The notes: generated by a model not told the origin, from the letters alone. A stretch of 8,464 nucleotides of DNA from Clostridia bacterium (GCA_017881645.1 JADGQQ010000112.1:1-8464), one strand, 5' to 3'; counted from the stretch's first letter, positions 1-6,375 are shown. A program made the numbers and translations.

Positions 1-809
1 AGAGCCGCCGGTATCAATAGAATCGACAGGACCTGCAAAAAATTCGAAAGCATTGTCGGATTTTCAAGCGGGAAGGCCGAATTGACTCCGAAGAAACCGC
101 CCCCGTTGGTACCGAGCTGCTTAATCGCAATCTGGCTTGCTGCCGGTCCTAAAGCGATTACCTGTTTAATTCCATCCTGAAGTGTAGTTACCTCTTTATA
201 GGAACCGAAAGTCTGTACCACACCCTGAGAAACCAGAATAACAGCCAGTATCAGGGACAACGGTAATAAAACATACAGGGTGACTCTGGTAAGGTCATGC
301 CAGAAATTGCCGATAGTCTTTTCCTTTTTCAGAATAAAACCGCGGATCAGTGCAAACAGAACAGCCACACCGACTGCAGCAGACAAGAAATTCTGGACGG
401 TAAGGGCAGTCATCTGTGTAAAATAGGATAGTGATGTCTCCCCCGAATACGCCTGCCAGTTTGTATTTGAAGCAAAACTTGCAGCTGTATTAAATGCCAG
501 GTCCCATTTGACACCGCTAAAGCCTTCCGGGTTCAGCGGCAAAATGCCCTGCAGCAACTGCACCAGAAAAACCGCCAGAAAACTAAAAAAACTGAAAACC
601 AGAACGGCAACCGCATATTCCCTGGCTCTCATTTCCGTATTTTCTCCGACACCCATTAATTTGTAAAACCTTTTTTCAACAGGCACAAGAATACGCGACA
701 AAAAAACCTTCTGCCCCGTCATCACCTTGTTTATGTATAATCCAAGGGGTACGGAAAGTCCAATTAAGATAACTAAAAACACGACATCCTGCAGCACTTC
801 ATAATTCAT
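1..809 (-). CDS. kdpA: Potassium-transporting ATPase K+-binding subunit KdpA (N-terminal part, cut by window edge)
   Basis: KdpA is the membrane subunit of the KdpFABC pump; it binds K+ and passes it to the P-type ATPase KdpB. Reading the minus strand from ATG at 807-809 gives 269 open codons to the window edge, about half of a typical KdpA of roughly 560 residues. The protein starts MNYEVLQDVVFLVILIGLSV, a first membrane helix. Two signature selectivity-filter loops are visible: one around residues 107-123 containing SNTNWQAYSGE, and one at 233-240, GTNGGGFF, preceded by GPAASQ at 221-226. Several hydrophobic helices lie between them. The start is supported by AGAGGTGAG about 4 bases upstream and by a 4-base ATGA overlap with the end of kdpF, implying translational coupling. 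The gene looks more AT-rich than the genes to its right. kdpB, kdpC and probably kdpDE should follow beyond the left edge. The family assignment is very secure. Confidence 0.97.
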   Translation of the reverse strand, partial: MNYEVLQDVVFLVILIGLSVPLGLYINKVMTGQKVFLSRILVPVEKRFYKLMGVGENTEMRAREYAVAVLVFSFFSFLAVFLVQLLQGILPLNPEGFSGVKWDLAFNTAASFASNTNWQAYSGETSLSYFTQMTALTVQNFLSAAVGVAVLFALIRGFILKKEKTIGNFWHDLTRVTLYVLLPLSLILAVILVSQGVVQTFGSYKEVTTLQDGIKQVIALGPAASQIAIKQLGTNGGGFFGVNSAFPLENPTMLSNFLQVLSILLIPAA

Positions 810-895
810 AATTTCTCACCTCTGAATAAAACATAGAACAGATACACGAATAGCGCCATTGCAATGACACCGGAACAAACCAGTACACCACCCAT
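806..895 (-). CDS. kdpF: Small membrane subunit KdpF of the K+-transporting ATPase
   Basis: A 29-codon open frame lies directly upstream of kdpA and is easily missed because of its size. It starts MGGVLVCSGVIAMALF and ends FRGEKL. It is one hydrophobic membrane helix (about residues 3-23) with a short basic/acidic tail, which matches KdpF of other bacteria in length (about 29 residues), position and character. KdpF is a single-span peptide that stabilises the KdpABC complex. The start ATG at 893-895 is preceded by AAGGAG at 907-912, 11 bases away, which is a slightly long spacing. The stop TGA overlaps the kdpA start as ATGA, so the two are probably coupled. The call rests on operon position, length and single-helix design, because KdpF sequences are poorly conserved. 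Confidence 0.9.
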   Translation of the reverse strand: MGGVLVCSGVIAMALFVYLFYVLFRGEKL

Positions 896-933
896 AATTA
901 ATTCATCTCCTTACATTGTTGTCATACTCATGT

Positions 934-964
934 TTTATCATGGTTTTGTCGCATATAGTGTTAA
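934..964 (-). promoter_or_regulatory. Candidate kdp operon promoter
   Basis: On the minus strand a -35-like TTAACA (959-964) and a -10-like GATAAA (934-939) are separated by 19 bases, longer than ideal. This would suit a promoter that needs an activator. The -35 element overlaps the kdp-proximal CTTAAC repeat. Transcription would start near 925-928, giving a leader of about 30 bases that is too short for a riboswitch. Other weak -10 choices exist nearby (TATATG read from 952-957), so the exact elements are uncertain. Confidence 0.4.
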
Positions 965-998
965 GAAACCATCGGGGGGTGTTAAGATTCCGTTAAGA
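960..998. promoter_or_regulatory. Three direct CTTAAC/TTAAG repeats, likely response-regulator operator for kdp
   Basis: TTAAG occurs on the plus strand at 961-965, 982-986 and 993-997 (CTTAAC on the minus strand). The start-to-start spacings are 21 and 11 bases, so all three fall on one face of the helix. Direct repeats at about 11-base spacing are typical for dimers of OmpR/PhoB-family response regulators. KdpE, the usual activator of kdp, belongs to that family. The repeats sit just upstream of and overlapping the candidate kdp -35 element. Binding by KdpE itself is an inference, since no regulator gene is visible in the window. Confidence 0.5.
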
Positions 999-1023
999 GA
1001 AACGTGCAGTCCGGCCTGTTTTC

Positions 1024-1052
1024 TTGCATCCTGCGTCTACATAGACTATAAT
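1024..1052 (+). promoter_or_regulatory. Promoter of the cobalamin riboswitch-btuFCD transcript
   Basis: TTGCAT (1024-1029) and a perfect TATAAT (1047-1052) are separated by exactly 17 bases, a good vegetative sigma-factor promoter. Transcription would start near 1058-1060, right at the first paired bases of the riboswitch, as expected for a riboswitch leader. Confidence 0.8.
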
Positions 1053-1060
1053 TTTCAATC

Positions 1061-1285
1061 AGCCACGTGGTGCTTCGTAACAGAAGGTAAAAGGGAATGC
1101 GGTACGAATCCGCAGCAGCCCCCGCTCCTGTTTTTGGGATGAAAACTGCAGAAAATATGTCATTGAATCGACCGGACCAAGTCGGACAAATGCCGGAAAA
1201 TTATTATCGGCCCGATGGAATCTTATGGATTTGAGAAGACAGCAGCGAGTAAATGGACCATAAGTCAGTAAACCTGCCCGTGAGT
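1061..1285 (+). promoter_or_regulatory. Cobalamin (adenosylcobalamin) riboswitch aptamer
   Basis: The conserved core elements appear in order. GGTGC at about 1069-1073 is followed by AAAAGGGAAT with a CGG...CCG-paired helix (about 1088-1113). The invariant AGCCCCCGC comes next (around 1116-1125), and AAGTCAGTAAACCTGCC at 1262-1278 matches the B12-box consensus with only small deviations. The closing helix can be formed by CACG (1064-1067) with CGTG (1279-1282). The length of about 225 nt is normal for the class. It lies between the promoter and the first gene of a B12-type ABC importer, so it most likely represses btuFCD when cobalamin is abundant. The exact aptamer ends are approximate. Confidence 0.93.
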
Positions 1286-1290
1286 TTATT

Positions 1291-1324
1291 TTTTGTTCCT
1301 CTCCGGAGGGGAGACGGAATAAAA
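1291..1324 (+). promoter_or_regulatory. Regulatory hairpin (expression platform) of the cobalamin riboswitch
   Basis: TTTTGTTCC (1291-1299) pairs with GGAATAAAA (1316-1324). An inner stem TCTCC (1300-1304) pairs with GGGAGA (1310-1314 region), leaving a GGAGG loop (1305-1309) and one bulged C at 1315. The stem ends exactly where the btuF ribosome binding site (AGGGAG, 1324-1329) begins. No T-run follows, so it is not an intrinsic terminator; translational control is the better reading. The loop GGAG could pair with CTCC at 1125-1128 inside the aptamer, as in the L5-L13 kissing interaction known for B12 riboswitches. That pairing is inferred. Confidence 0.6.
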
Positions 1325-1335
1325 GGGAGTCAGAA

Positions 1336-2343
1336 ATGAGACTTTTCTCCAAGACGACGGCTTTGCTGTGTGCAGCTGTCATGATCCTTTCGTTGGCAGG
1401 CTGCGGTCAGGCGGCATCTTCCGCCGGGAACACGACCGATCCGGCATCCGTCACATCCGCATCTTCTACAGAATCCTCAGGAACATCCACTGCCGTCTCC
1501 TCTGCTGCAGAATCCCGGGCATCCGTGTACCCGATGACGATTACGGATTCGTTCGGCAACGAAGTGACGCTGGATGCCGCTCCGCAGAGAGTAGTTTCCG
1601 TGGGACCGAGTATTACGGAGAATCTGTTCGCACTCGGTGTCGGTGACAGGATTGTCGGACGGACCGATTTCTGCGATTTTCCGGAGGCCGCGCTGTCCAT
1701 TCCATCGGTCGGAGCGATTGATGCACCGAATGTCGAGACGATCGTAAGTCTTTCGCCCGATCTAGTCATTGCATCGTCCATTTTTACGGAAGATTCCTAT
1801 AACAAGCTGACGGAGCTCGGCATCAAGGTCCTCATTCTTCATAATGAATACGACGTCACCGGAGTATACGGAACGCTTGAGACTCTGGGGGCAATTATGG
1901 ACGCGCAGGATGCGGCCGCATCCGTATCCGCCGCGATGCAGTCATCTATCGCAGATACCACCGCAAAAATTGCCGGTCTTGCCGCTCCCACCGTATATTA
2001 TGTGCTCGGTTACGGTGAATACGGTGATTATACTTCCGGCGGAGATACTTATATCGGAACTTTGCTTACACTGGCCGGCGGCAAAAACATCGCGCAGGAT
2101 GTCTCCGGATGGTCGTATTCTCTGGAGAGCCTGATTGAGGCGGATCCGGACATCATCGTCCTGCCGGCCGGAATGAAAGCCGACTTCATCGCAACCGATA
2201 ACTATAAGGATCTGACTGCCGTAAAGAACGGCAAAGTATATGAGATTGACCGGAATCTGGTTGAACGTCAGGGATATCGGAATGCGGACGGCATCCGGGC
2301 TCTGGCACAGATTTTCCACCCGGAAGCTTTTGCCGCCTCATAA
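1336..2343 (+). CDS. btuF: Cobalamin ABC transporter substrate-binding lipoprotein (BtuF-like)
   Basis: This is a 335-residue extracytoplasmic binding protein that would capture corrinoid and deliver it to the BtuCD permease. It begins with a lipoprotein signal: basic start, hydrophobic stretch and lipobox LAGC with the acylated Cys at residue 23. A Ser/Ala/Thr-rich linker follows (about 25-64). A type III (helical-backbone) periplasmic-binding domain then runs from about 67 to 333. It has the family patterns VVSVGPSITENLFALG (86-101), IDAPNVETIVSLSPDLVIAS and SLESLIEADPDIIVLPAG (262-279). Glu95 and Glu264 occupy the positions of the conserved glutamates that dock onto the permease arginines. 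The start ATG has AGGGAG (1324-1329) 6 bases upstream. Substrate is inferred from the cobalamin riboswitch and gene order; on sequence alone, heme or an iron-siderophore could not be excluded. Confidence 0.9.
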   Translation: MRLFSKTTALLCAAVMILSLAGCGQAASSAGNTTDPASVTSASSTESSGTSTAVSSAAESRASVYPMTITDSFGNEVTLDAAPQRVVSVGPSITENLFALGVGDRIVGRTDFCDFPEAALSIPSVGAIDAPNVETIVSLSPDLVIASSIFTEDSYNKLTELGIKVLILHNEYDVTGVYGTLETLGAIMDAQDAAASVSAAMQSSIADTTAKIAGLAAPTVYYVLGYGEYGDYTSGGDTYIGTLLTLAGGKNIAQDVSGWSYSLESLIEADPDIIVLPAGMKADFIATDNYKDLTAVKNGKVYEIDRNLVERQGYRNADGIRALAQIFHPEAFAAS

Positions 2344-2354
2344 AGGATACACAT

Positions 2355-3401
2355 ATGAAAAGGGAAAGATCGATTCTCTTTCACATCGCGTGGCTCGCAC
2401 CGGCATTGTTCTTATGCATTGTCGGCGCAGCTTCGCTCGGATCTGCTCATCTGAGCTTCTTTGACAGCCTGCGCATTATCGGGTCCGGGATTCCGGGTCT
2501 TCATTCCATTGTCAGCACCGACGGCATTGCGGACGTGTATACCAAAATCGTATGGCAGGTCCGCATGCCGCGGATTCTTCTCGCGGGTCTGGTCGGCTGC
2601 GGACTGTCCGTCGTCGGAGCCACTTTTCAGGGGCTTTTCCGGAATTCGCTGGCGGATCCGCATATTCTCGGAATCTCATCAGGCGCCGCTGTCGGTGCGA
2701 CGATCGCGATTATCAGCGGAGTCAGCTTTCATTTTCTCGGACTCAGCGGGATTTGTGCGGCCGCTTTTGCAGGAGCTGTCGTGACGGCATTTCTGGTTTA
2801 CCGGATTTCATCCATCGGCAGCAAGCTTCCCGTAATGAATATCCTCCTGACCGGCATTGCCGTCAGCGCGATGTTTTCCGCACTCATTTCTCTCTTGATG
2901 ACACTGAACAGGGACCAGATCGATAAGGTCTATATGTGGACGCTCGGCAGCTTTTCCTCCGCCTCGAAAACGCGCGTCCTTTTTCTGCTGTTCTTCGTCG
3001 TCGCCGCAACCGCCGGATTAATGCTGTATGCCCGCAAGCTGAACGTGATTGCTACCGGTGACGAGACGGCGGAGAGTCTTGGCATCGACACCTCCCGTGT
3101 CAAAAAGGTCCTGATTGTTCTGGCTTCTCTTCTGGTCGCCGCATGCGTATCCGTAAGCGGCATTATCGGATTCGTCGGCCTCATCATTCCGCACTGCACG
3201 CGAATCATCAGCGGTCCGAAACATGAGCGACTCCTTCCCCTGTCCTGTTTTGCCGGTGCAATCTTCATGATTCTGTGCGATACGCTGGCGAGAACGCTGG
3301 CGGCTCCATCCGAGATCCCCGTCGGCGTCATCACATCTGTTTTCGGCGCTCCGTTCTTTATCTTTCTGCTGCAGCGCAGTAAAAAAAAGCTGGTGCGATG
3401 A
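2355..3401 (+). CDS. btuC: Cobalamin ABC transporter permease (FecCD/BtuC family)
   Basis: This 348-residue inner-membrane permease forms the translocation channel as a homodimer. It has about ten hydrophobic segments, as expected for the FecCD family, and normal family length. Landmark motifs are VRMPRILLAGLVGCGLSVVG (69-88), FRNSLADPHILGISSGAAVG (95-114), the cytoplasmic coupling loop ATGDETAESLGID (233-245) that contacts the ATPase, and GIIGFVGLIIPHCTR (269-283). The C-terminal helix pattern IPVGVITSVFGAPFFIFLL is also typical. The start lies 11 bases after the btuF stop; its ribosome site AAAGGA (2342-2347) overlaps that stop and is 7 bases from the ATG. The last bases overlap btuD by 4 (ATGA). 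Corrinoid specificity is inferred from the riboswitch, since this permease family also moves heme and siderophores. Confidence 0.92.
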   Translation: MKRERSILFHIAWLAPALFLCIVGAASLGSAHLSFFDSLRIIGSGIPGLHSIVSTDGIADVYTKIVWQVRMPRILLAGLVGCGLSVVGATFQGLFRNSLADPHILGISSGAAVGATIAIISGVSFHFLGLSGICAAAFAGAVVTAFLVYRISSIGSKLPVMNILLTGIAVSAMFSALISLLMTLNRDQIDKVYMWTLGSFSSASKTRVLFLLFFVVAATAGLMLYARKLNVIATGDETAESLGIDTSRVKKVLIVLASLLVAACVSVSGIIGFVGLIIPHCTRIISGPKHERLLPLSCFAGAIFMILCDTLARTLAAPSEIPVGVITSVFGAPFFIFLLQRSKKKLVR

Positions 3402-4234
3402 TGGGCGTTACTGCAAACCGCGACCGTCCGCATGAATCCGCGGACGACCGGACACTCCGCATTCATAATCTTTCCTGGACTCCGGAAAAAACCCGCGCGC
3501 CGATTCTGGATCAGGTGACATGTTCTTTTGAAAACGGGTTCTTTTACGGCATTATCGGCCCGAACGGGTCGGGTAAAACCTCTCTGATCCGGCATATCCT
3601 CCGTTTTCTGGATGTTCAGCAGGGAACCGTCACGCTGGACGGGAAAAACATCGAAGAATACCGGCGTGTGGATTTGGCACGGGAAATTGCCTTTGTGCCG
3701 CAGAACACGCAAATTGAGGTTCCTTTCTCCGTATATGACATTGTCATGATGGGACGGACGCCCTACCAGAACCGCTTCGGCGGGACAAGTGAAACCGACC
3801 GCGATGCGGTGCAATATGCGATGGATCTGACCGACTGCGCGTATCTGAAAGATCAGGAGTTCACGCTCCTCAGCGGCGGCGAAGCCCAGAGAGTTATCGC
3901 AGCCCGTGCGATTGCCCAGGATACCCCGTGGCTGATTCTTGATGAGCCGATCTCGAATCTGGATATCCGTCACCAGCTCGGTATTATGGACACGCTGAAG
4001 ATGCTGAACAAAACACGCGGCCGGACGATTATCTCGGTACTGCATGATGTCAATCTGGCGTCTGCCTACTGCGACCGGCTGATCCTGATGAAGGACGGCC
4101 GGATTTTCGCCGAGGGTCCTACCGGGGATACGCTGACGCTCGACAATCTGCGCTCCGTTTACGGCATGGAATTCTCCGTAATTCTGCACCCGGAAACGGG
4201 GAAAAAATACTTCGTTCCGAATCAGTTTGCATGA
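3398..4234 (+). CDS. btuD: Cobalamin ABC transporter ATP-binding protein (BtuD-like)
   Basis: This 278-residue cytoplasmic ATPase drives the BtuC channel as a homodimer. All ABC motifs are intact: Walker A GPNGSGKT (54-61), Q-loop Gln102 in VPQNTQ, signature LSGGE (158-162), Walker B LILDEP (179-184), D-loop SNLD and H-loop His216 in VLHDVN. The PYQNRFGG and LTDCAYLKDQEFTLLSGG stretches are typical of the FecE/BtuD branch. Translation probably starts at the ATG overlapping the btuC stop as ATGA; a second in-frame ATG follows at once (3401-3403), and either could be used. No clear ribosome site of its own is visible, so coupling to btuC is likely. It is the last gene of the btuFCD unit. Confidence 0.93.
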   Translation: MMGVTANRDRPHESADDRTLRIHNLSWTPEKTRAPILDQVTCSFENGFFYGIIGPNGSGKTSLIRHILRFLDVQQGTVTLDGKNIEEYRRVDLAREIAFVPQNTQIEVPFSVYDIVMMGRTPYQNRFGGTSETDRDAVQYAMDLTDCAYLKDQEFTLLSGGEAQRVIAARAIAQDTPWLILDEPISNLDIRHQLGIMDTLKMLNKTRGRTIISVLHDVNLASAYCDRLILMKDGRIFAEGPTGDTLTLDNLRSVYGMEFSVILHPETGKKYFVPNQFA

Positions 4235-4245
4235 CAAATCCGGGA

Positions 4246-4323
4246 CCAGGGGAAAGTCCGGCGGCTCGAATATGCATTCGCGGAATATCTGGAACGGATA
4301 GAGATTTTGCCCTGGAATTTTTG
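4246..4323 (+). other. Nested-stem RNA element downstream of btuD
   Basis: Three nested inverted repeats stack inside one another: CCAGGG (4246-4251) with CCCTGG (4310-4315), TCCG (4257-4260) with CGGA (4295-4298), and CGAAT (4267-4271) with ATTCG (4276-4280) around an ATGC loop. The outer stem is followed by AATTTTTG. It could act as the 3' end or a loose terminator of the btu mRNA, or as part of the aguA leader. It matches no RNA class I recognise. With stems of only 6, 4 and 5 pairs, chance is possible. Confidence 0.35.
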
Positions 4324-4351
4324 TGAAATCATTCGGTCGGACCTCGCCCTC

Positions 4352-4380
4352 TTGACATTCCAGCCCGAAAACCGTACTGT
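4352..4380 (+). promoter_or_regulatory. Candidate promoter of the aguAB operon
   Basis: A perfect -35 TTGACA (4352-4357) is followed after 17 bases by TACTGT (4375-4380), a -10 matching three of six positions. Transcription would start around 4386-4388. An intrinsic terminator lies just downstream (4398-4436), ahead of aguA, which is unusual if this is the only promoter. Confidence 0.5.
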
Positions 4381-4400
4381 GATTTTACACATCGTACGGT
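4371..4400. repeat. Inverted repeat over the aguAB promoter -10/start region (candidate operator)
   Basis: ACCGTAC (4371-4377) and GTACGGT (4394-4400) form a perfect 7-base inverted repeat. Inside it, TGTG (4378-4381) and CACA (4388-4391) form a second, offset by TC, around ATTTTA. The dyad covers the candidate -10 and start point, where a repressor would bind. As RNA it would be an 11-pair hairpin sharing three bases (4398-4400) with the terminator stem that follows. Confidence 0.5.
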
Positions 4401-4436
4401 CAGCTTTCCGAACGCGGAAGCCGGCCCTTTTTATTT
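4398..4436 (+). terminator. Intrinsic terminator upstream of aguA
   Basis: The hairpin runs from GGTC (4398-4401) to GGCC (4423-4426), with an inner GCTT (4403-4406)/AAGC (4418-4421) and CCG (4408-4410)/CGG (4415-4417) closing an AACG loop. There is one A-C mismatch and one bulged T. CTTTTTATTT follows (4427-4436). It could end the btuFCD transcript or act as an attenuator in the aguA leader; it lies only 17 bases from the aguA start codon. Confidence 0.75.
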
Positions 4437-4453
4437 CTGTCGGAGGATGAGAA

Positions 4454-5476
4454 ATGAACTTGAAAATGCCGCCGGAATGGGCTGAGCATCAGCGCATGTT
4501 CATGGAATGGCCCGTCCCGGATGACGTATGGCTCGCAAACATCGGGTTAGCCCGCGAGGCTTTCGCCGCGGTGGCACGTGCCATCGCACGCTTTGAGCCG
4601 GTAACGATGATCGTCAATCCCGGCGAAGAGGCTGAGGCAGGCGCTCTCTGCGGTTCTTCCGTGGATATTCTGACGATCCCGCACGACGACTGCTGGGTGC
4701 GTGATAACGGATGTACCGTCGTTGTCCGCGAGGAGGGTGCATCCCTGCAGGGCATTCACTGGCGATTCAATGCATGGGGCGGCAAATATCCCAATCAGTC
4801 TCTCGACGCACAAGTCGCATCTTTCATGTGCTCAAATCTGGGCATCCCGGAATACATTGCATCCATCGTTCTGGAGGGCGGGTCCATTCATACGAACGGA
4901 CGGGATACACTGCTTACAACGGCGGAATGCCTTCTGAACATCAACCGCAATCCGAAATGGAGCAGGGAAAAACTGTCTTCTTATCTTTGTACTATGCTGG
5001 GCGTATCCCGTGTGGTATATCTTCCTTTCGGTCTGGCCGGAGATGAAACCGACGGGCATGTCGATAACATTGCCTGTTTCCTCGATGAAGACACCGTTCT
5101 TCTCCCTTATACAGACGATCCGGCCGACAGGAACTATGAACGGATACAGGCCGCACGACAGACGGTTCGGGATGCCGGATTCACCATCCGCGACATTGTT
5201 CAGCCGCCTCTCACATTGGAGGACGGTCAGCCGCTCACTCTGAGTTATGTCAATTTTGTCTTCGTGAACCGCGGCATTATTATGCCCGGGTTCGGCGGCG
5301 ATCTGTCTGCGTATGACGCACAGGCAAAAGCGCAGCTTTCTTCCTATTTTCCGGATCGGGAAGTCGTTCAGGTTATGACACGGGATATTATCCGCGGCGG
5401 CGGGAACATTCACTGCATTACACAGCAAGTCCCTGCCCTGCCGATTTCGTCCGCGAAAGGATCGTGTATAAAATGA
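4454..5476 (+). CDS. aguA: Agmatine deiminase
   Basis: AguA hydrolyses agmatine to N-carbamoylputrescine and ammonia, the first of two steps to putrescine. The 340-residue protein is one peptidyl-arginine-deiminase-fold (guanidino-modifying) domain, slightly shorter than many family members. Family motifs are MPPEWAEHQRMFMEWP (5-20), DDCWVRDNG (78-86), FNAWGGK (105-111), LEGGSIHTNG (140-149), ETDGHVDNIACF (198-209) and GGGNIHCITQQ (315-325). The nucleophile is Cys321 in the last motif, with Asp/Glu and His (His202) residues of the active site in the others. The start ATG has GGAGG at 4442-4446, 7 bases upstream. The gene overlaps aguB by ATGA. The neighbouring amidase makes the agmatine assignment secure over other deiminases of this fold. 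Confidence 0.95.
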   Translation: MNLKMPPEWAEHQRMFMEWPVPDDVWLANIGLAREAFAAVARAIARFEPVTMIVNPGEEAEAGALCGSSVDILTIPHDDCWVRDNGCTVVVREEGASLQGIHWRFNAWGGKYPNQSLDAQVASFMCSNLGIPEYIASIVLEGGSIHTNGRDTLLTTAECLLNINRNPKWSREKLSSYLCTMLGVSRVVYLPFGLAGDETDGHVDNIACFLDEDTVLLPYTDDPADRNYERIQAARQTVRDAGFTIRDIVQPPLTLEDGQPLTLSYVNFVFVNRGIIMPGFGGDLSAYDAQAKAQLSSYFPDREVVQVMTRDIIRGGGNIHCITQQVPALPISSAKGSCIK

Positions 5477-6348
5477 GAAAAGTAACCGTCGCTGCCACGC
5501 AGATGTCCTGTTCCGGAGACATTTCTGCAAATCTTGCGAAAGCTACACAGCTTGTTCTGGCCGCAGCCGCAAAAGGCGCACAGATCATTCTCCTGCAGGA
5601 GCTTTTCGAGACGCCGTATTTTTGCCAGAAGGAAAACCCGGAACACTATGCCCTGGCTCGAAGCGTTGCTGAAAATCGGGCGATTGCTCATTTTCGCGAG
5701 ATAGCCCGCGAGCACAAGCTGGTCCTTCCCGTCAGTTTCTATGAGAGATCCGGTTCGGACCTCTATAACTCGCTGACGGTCATTGATGCAACCGGTGAAG
5801 TCATGGGCGTGTACCGCAAATCGCACATCCCTGAAGGACCCGGCTATGAAGAGAAGTTCTTTTTCCAGCCTGGAAACACCGGATTCATGGTCTGGGATAC
5901 CGCCTATGGCAGGATCGGCTGCGGTATCTGCTGGGATCAATGGTTTCCGGAGACGGCGCGCTGTCTCTGCCTGATGGGCGCGGAACTGCTCTTTTTCCCG
6001 ACGGCGATCGGATCCGAACCGATGGAACCGGCCATGAACTCGCGCGCGCACTGGCAGACAGTCATGCAGGGACACGCCGCGGCGAATCTGACACCCGTAA
6101 TTGCCTCCAACCGAGTCGGTACGGAGTACGAGGATGAATATTACATTCGCTTCTACGGCTCATCCTTTATCGCAGACGGTCAGGGACAGATCGCGGCAAG
6201 TCTGAACGAAGAAGAAGAGAATATCTGCATACACACTTTTGATCTTGACGAGCTGGCTGACGCACGAAAAAGCTGGGGTGTCTTTCGGGACCGCAGACCG
6301 GATCTGTACGGAGCGATTCTTACGATGGACGGGCATACACCGGTATAA
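5473..6348 (+). CDS. aguB: N-carbamoylputrescine amidase
   Basis: AguB is a nitrilase-superfamily amidase that splits N-carbamoylputrescine into putrescine, ammonia and CO2, completing the route begun by AguA. Counting from the ATG at 5473 the protein has 291 residues, normal for the family. The Glu-Lys-Cys triad is visible: Glu43 in LLQELFETPYFCQ, Lys116 in YRKSHIPEGPGYEEKFFF, and Cys153 in GCGICWDQWFPETAR. The NSRAHWQTVMQGHAAAN stretch and VASNRVG-like ASNRVGTE are typical too. An in-frame GTG at 5464 is possible, but AAAGGA (5456-5461) is only 2 bases from it and 11 from the ATG. The ATG also overlaps the aguA stop as ATGA, so it is preferred. A terminator follows at 6376-6410. Confidence 0.95.
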   Translation: MRKVTVAATQMSCSGDISANLAKATQLVLAAAAKGAQIILLQELFETPYFCQKENPEHYALARSVAENRAIAHFREIAREHKLVLPVSFYERSGSDLYNSLTVIDATGEVMGVYRKSHIPEGPGYEEKFFFQPGNTGFMVWDTAYGRIGCGICWDQWFPETARCLCLMGAELLFFPTAIGSEPMEPAMNSRAHWQTVMQGHAAANLTPVIASNRVGTEYEDEYYIRFYGSSFIADGQGQIAASLNEEEENICIHTFDLDELADARKSWGVFRDRRPDLYGAILTMDGHTPV

Positions 6349-6375
6349 GACGAAATGTATCCTGATAATCGAAAA

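Noticed and set aside
896..960. A possible c-di-AMP (ydaO-type) riboswitch for kdp
   Set aside because: The candidate kdp leader is only about 30 bases long and carries none of the conserved aptamer motifs.
864..1142. A 92-codon plus-strand frame over kdpF, the divergent promoters and the aptamer
   Set aside because: It crosses regulatory DNA and the riboswitch core, lacks a ribosome site, and its translation has no coherent pattern.
1059..1382. A 107-codon minus-strand frame across the riboswitch and btuF start
   Set aside because: It overlaps a clear structured RNA and a signal peptide on the other strand and shows no protein family features.
2930..4237. A 435-codon open frame on the minus strand opposite btuC and btuD
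   Set aside because: It lies entirely opposite two well-supported genes, has no recognisable domain, and is rich in Arg/His/Gln/Pro as expected from reverse reading of GC-biased codons.
4247..4262. GGGGAAAGTCCGGC string recalling the conserved 5' region of RNase P RNA
   Set aside because: The remaining conserved RNase P elements and the needed length of about 350 bases are absent; the gap holds only 219 bases.
5464..5472. GTG at 5464 as the aguB start
   Set aside because: The ribosome site AAAGGA is only 2 bases away, while the ATG at 5473 has workable spacing and the typical ATGA overlap with aguA.
4832..5530. A 232-codon minus-strand frame opposite aguA
   Set aside because: It mirrors a complete agmatine deiminase with all catalytic motifs and has no features of its own.
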